Source of the DNA: an uncultured Lachnospiraceae bacterium
Lineage (GTDB): Bacteria; Bacillota; Clostridia; Lachnospirales; Lachnospiraceae
Assembly (NCBI GenBank): GCA_910587045.1
Contig: CAJULG010000004.1
Coordinates: 104,516 to 168,515 of the forward strand
Length of the DNA stretch: 64,000 nt
Reading direction: 5' to 3'
Shown here: positions 61,552 through 64,000 of the stretch, one piece after another
Numbering within the stretch: position 1 is the first letter of the stretch
Layout of the letters: each line of letters starts with the position of its first letter
Notes under the pieces: model-generated
The model's database searches: none
The model's input: the letters and a program-made list of their open reading frames with translations, nothing else
Told to the model about the DNA's origin: nothing
Program-made: the position numbers and the translations under genes

Positions 61552-62667
61552 TTATATACAAAAACGATATTTTCCTTTTCCATACCCTTTAACTGGCTGA
61601 ATCACGTTTGCATCAAGCATATATTTTAGCAGTTCCGATGCTCTGGTAGATTTTAAGCCGGTAATATTCTCTACAACACTTCTGCCGAATACTGTTTCAT
61701 TACCACATTCTTCCTGTAATGTCTGGATGTGCCGAAGTGTTTTATCCGATAGTTCAGGCATGAATGCCCGCATTTTATTCTCAATGTCCGCTTTTGCAGT
61801 ATCAATGTCCGCTTTTTTGGCTTCAATGTCCGCTTTTGCATCGTTTTGAAAAAAACCGCTTATATGCAGCGTACGGTTATGAAGCTCATTTTTTTCTTCC
61901 AGTAAAAGATTTCTCAAAAATAACTCTAAATACTCAGTTGTTTCATGAACCCCCTCTTTTAAATTAGTATAATTTGCTCTTACTAATGCATTTCGAAAAT
62001 ACCATGCGTTGTGTGCAAATATATCGTTTGTTGCGTCAAAACCTAAGGTTCTTAAATACTTAATAAAGAATACTGCCGTTGTTCTTGTATTACCTTCACT
62101 GAAAACGTGAATCTGCCAGAGTCTCGAAACAAATGCGGAAAGATGTATAATAATCTCATCCATGGACAGATCCTTATAACTAAATTTCTTCTCCTCGGCA
62201 AAATCATATTCCAATGTCGCCCTGAGCTCTGAAGCACTGCCATATATTACGGAGGCTCCGTTTAATACCCATTCCTTTTTTGTAATATTATAATCCCGAA
62301 TCCTGCCGGCATGGGTATATATACCTGTAAACAGCTTCTGGTGAATACTTATGTATTCATTTGGAGTAAAGCTAAATGCCTTTTCCGCCAGAATTTTTGT
62401 GATTCTCAGAGAAACCTTATCCGCCTCTTCTGTCCGGTCTTCGGCATCTTTCTTCGGATTCTCTTCATAATAACGATTTAAGAGCTCCTGTGCCTCATCA
62501 ATCGATATATCGCCTTCAATATTTCTGATTGCAGTATCAATTAAATATTTTGAGGTCTTTAATCCGTCTACAGCCTGCAGCCCGATGGCTGTCTGCCATG
62601 CGTAACTTTTTTCACGTTTACTGGCTTCTGTCTGTCTGATATATTCTTTAAATGGATCTGTTTCCAC
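61552..62667 (-). CDS. Fic family protein with N-terminal antitoxin-like helix and C-terminal winged helix
   Basis: 371 residues. The Fic core motif is HVFSEGNTRTTA (His187), a GNTR variant of HxFx(D/E)GNGR. Before it, TAIRNIEGDISIDEAQELL resembles a VbhA/inhibitory helix with IEG, though the usual Ser/Thr of the inhibition motif is absent. After it comes a charged linker with 7-residue repeats (KADIE/KADID) and a winged-helix-like end (NITGLKSTRASELLKYML). Fic proteins usually transfer AMP to proteins. The GTG with AGAGGGGG six bases upstream is a better start than a TTG six codons earlier. Confidence 0.85.
   Translation of the reverse strand: METDPFKEYIRQTEASKREKSYAWQTAIGLQAVDGLKTSKYLIDTAIRNIEGDISIDEAQELLNRYYEENPKKDAEDRTEEADKVSLRITKILAEKAFSFTPNEYISIHQKLFTGIYTHAGRIRDYNITKKEWVLNGASVIYGSASELRATLEYDFAEEKKFSYKDLSMDEIIIHLSAFVSRLWQIHVFSEGNTRTTAVFFIKYLRTLGFDATNDIFAHNAWYFRNALVRANYTNLKEGVHETTEYLELFLRNLLLEEKNELHNRTLHISGFFQNDAKADIEAKKADIDTAKADIENKMRAFMPELSDKTLRHIQTLQEECGNETVFGRSVVENITGLKSTRASELLKYMLDANVIQPVKGYGKGKYRFCI
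61781..61837. repeat. Three 21-bp repeats in the fic linker
   Basis: TCAATGTCCGCTTTT starts at 61781, 61802 and 61823. Each unit is 7 codons, so repeat number can change without frameshift; they encode a heptad-like ADI(E/D)xxK linker. Confidence 0.9.
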
Positions 62668-62728
62668 TGGAATCCCCCTCTGCAATGCCTGCCATCCTGC
62701 TCCATAAGATAAAACTTGTTATGGTATT

Positions 62729-62757
62729 ATTATATTGTTCATTTTATAATAATTCAA
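62729..62757 (-). promoter_or_regulatory. Promoter of fic gene
   Basis: On the minus strand TTGAAT, 17 bases, perfect TATAAT. Confidence 0.65.
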
Positions 62758-62989
62758 CATATACGTCAGTGAAAAAATTGGCAAAAGTATGTGCCTTCCG
62801 GATGCTAAAGCAGGTGTGAAACAACAAATGATAAAATTTATTACATAGATACAAACAGAAGATCAAAAACGATAAAATATTTGAATATACGGATTCTTTT
62901 TGTTACAATACATTTTGGAAATCACCTATGACAGGGTGGCAGCTTAATTCTTGCGTTGCCTGCTTTCTCAATAGGAGAAGCGAGCGGAA

Positions 62990-63094
62990 ATAAAAATGCC
63001 TATCCTGTCTACCCGTAGGATAGGCGGTGTCCAAAAGGACATACATTAACCTGAATACGGGGTATCCACTTTGGAATGGGTGCTTTCCCTTTAC
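62990..63094 (-). ncRNA. Small RNA element, copy 2, with promoter and terminator
   Basis: On the minus strand: TTCCAAAGTGGATAC (TCCA/TGGA hairpin), TGTCC-TTTT-GGACA hairpin, and terminator GCCTATCCT...AGGATAGGC followed by ATTTTTATTT. Order and key sequences match copy 1 at 44270-44369, with changed bases on both sides of the second hairpin. A consensus promoter lies directly upstream, giving a ~105-base RNA. Target and role unknown. Confidence 0.65.
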
Positions 63095-63116
63095 AATATA
63101 ATAATATTATTGTAAA
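63090..63116. promoter_or_regulatory. Dyad over small RNA promoter
   Basis: TTTACAATA-N9-TATTGTAAA, perfect 9-bp arms, covering the -10 box and start region of small RNA copy 2. A repressor or PerR/Fur-like site is possible but not matched to a consensus. Confidence 0.45.
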
Positions 63117-63129
63117 TAAGATATTTCAA
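63101..63129 (-). promoter_or_regulatory. Promoter of small RNA copy 2
   Basis: On the minus strand TTGAAA, 17 bases, TATTAT. Confidence 0.65.
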
Positions 63130-63190
63130 GTGGTTTAAAAGCCTCTTTTGAATGAATATATACGATGGGTGTCAGAGAAGGAGGGAATCC

Positions 63191-63964
63191 ATGAATTACA
63201 AATTAACCCTTGCCTATGACGGAAGCCGTTATGACGGCTGGCAGAGGCAGGGCAATACAAGCAAGACGATACAGGGAAAGCTGGAAGCCCTGCTCACCCG
63301 TCTGGAGGGACGGGCGGTGGAGGTGCATGGAGCCGGGAGAACGGATGCCGGTGTTCATGCCAGGGGACAGGTGTGCAGCTTCCATTTAAGCCAGGACTGG
63401 GACGAGGAGGAATTACGGGATATTATGAATGGTTATCTGCCGGGCGATATTGCAGTTCTTGCGGTAGAGAAGGTACCGGAGCGGTTTCATGCGAGGCTCC
63501 GGGCAAAAGGGAAAACCTATTGCTATCGCATTGACACAGGACAGGTTTCCAATATATTCGAACGGAATTACATGTACCGGCATGAGAAAGAGCTGTCAGC
63601 AGAACGGATGCGGCAGGCGGCCGCTTATCTGACCGGTACGCATGATTTTAAAAGCTTCTGTTCCAATCGTCATATGAAGAAATCAACGATCCGAACCTTA
63701 ATGTCTATCGATATTGAAACGCTTGAGAATGAGATTCAGATCATCTATCACGGGAGAGGCTTTTTATATAACATGGTACGAATTCTGACCGGCACTCTGA
63801 TCGAGGCAGGCGAGGGAAGCCGGACTCCAGAAAGCATGAAGGAGGTACTGGAAAGCAGGGATCGTCAGCAGGCCGGCTTTACAGCGCCGGCCCGGGGCCT
63901 GATCCTCTGCTCTGTCGATTATGAATCTGATTATGCACGGATGAACGACAATTATTCTGTATGA
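63191..63964 (+). CDS. truA: tRNA pseudouridine(38-40) synthase TruA
   Basis: 257 residues: LAYDGSRYDGWQRQ, catalytic Asp52 in GAGRTDAGVHA, KGKTYCYRI, GTHDFKSFCS and GRGFLYNMVRILTGTLIEAG. Modifies uridines in the tRNA anticodon arm. GGAGGG precedes the ATG; an in-frame ATG 13 codons upstream lacks an SD. Confidence 0.95.
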   Translation: MNYKLTLAYDGSRYDGWQRQGNTSKTIQGKLEALLTRLEGRAVEVHGAGRTDAGVHARGQVCSFHLSQDWDEEELRDIMNGYLPGDIAVLAVEKVPERFHARLRAKGKTYCYRIDTGQVSNIFERNYMYRHEKELSAERMRQAAAYLTGTHDFKSFCSNRHMKKSTIRTLMSIDIETLENEIQIIYHGRGFLYNMVRILTGTLIEAGEGSRTPESMKEVLESRDRQQAGFTAPARGLILCSVDYESDYARMNDNYSV

Positions 63965-64000
63965 TTTTCTGTATTATGTGTGAAACAAGAAACTATTTTC

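Larger units (their letters stand above)
62668..63190. other. Intergenic region between fic and truA
   Basis: Holds the fic promoter, an AT-rich stretch with nothing recognised (62760-62985), the small RNA element copy 2, and its promoter with an overlapping dyad. No protein gene seen. Confidence 0.6.

Noticed and set aside
61781..61837. Short regular repeats resembling a CRISPR or VNTR locus outside genes
   Set aside because: They are in-frame codon repeats inside the fic gene.

Overview
The window looks like chromosome from a spore-forming, carbohydrate-using Lachnospiraceae bacterium of the Roseburia / Agathobacter (Eubacterium rectale) type. The support is a SipL-like DUF3794+LysM spore-coat protein, DUF6472 and DUF5702 proteins, a clostridial-style Tad pilus locus, a Trp T-box, a dnaX-ybaB-recR cluster, a relic of a CptN-like type III toxin, and strong Shine-Dalgarno sites with TTGACA/TATAAT promoters. 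This is inference from gene content; no rRNA or tRNA gene is present to confirm it.

Layout. 0-11 kb: a DUF3737 beta-helix protein, a GH31 glucosidase, a eukaryotic-type HisA, a GH9 cellulase lipoprotein, a YfhO-type membrane protein and a hybrid sensor kinase. 11.1-12 kb: a hydrolase remnant and a DUF2508 gene on the minus strand. 12-21.5 kb: a Tad/Flp pilus operon (prepilin peptidase, TadZ, TadA, TadB, an enlarged TadC, Flp pilin, DUF5702, two TadE-like pseudopilins, an FHA protein). 21.6-26.4 kb: a BceRS-BceAB-like antimicrobial-peptide sensing and export module. 26.5-29.6 kb: a YtrA-type GntR/ABC operon with a double palindromic operator. 29.7-30.9 kb: a structured leader before a flavodoxin-SCP2 fusion. 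31-38.6 kb: dnaX-ybaB-recR, phosphofructokinase, two uncharacterised genes and a YlmH-like S4 protein. 38.7-42 kb: a broken type III toxin-antitoxin locus, DUF6472, and a minus-strand WYL regulator / ClbS / radical-SAM operon. 42-48.5 kb: PrcB-like protein, SipL, M18 aminopeptidase, GNAT, a deletion scar joining a LysR and a prolyl-tRNA-editing gene, and an orphan proB. 49-50.8 kb: an AT-rich LytTR-DUF3021-CPBP cassette. 50.8-58 kb: Trp T-box and complete trpEGDCFBA operon with a repeat insertion in its leader. 58-64 kb: a protein with a sigma-28-like promoter, a two-component pair, a Fic protein, and truA.

The genes most clearly work together in four blocks: pilus assembly, where the peptidase processes Flp and the TadE-like subunits and TadA/B/C/Z power export; peptide sensing (RR, HK and ABC transporter with an operator between them); the Ytr operon, where the repressor is encoded inside the operon it probably controls; and the trp operon, whose genes overlap and sit behind a tRNA-Trp-sensing attenuator.

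The most novel-looking signals are RNA or DNA structures: (1) a hairpin motif present twice (start of window, minus; 29730-29773, plus) whose stems covary while the internal loop is nearly invariant; (2) a two-copy minus-strand small RNA element (44.3 kb and 63.0 kb), each ending in a terminator and also showing compensatory stem changes; (3) a GC-rich palindromic and tandem 84-bp repeat insertion flanked by an 8-bp direct repeat between the trp terminator and trpE.
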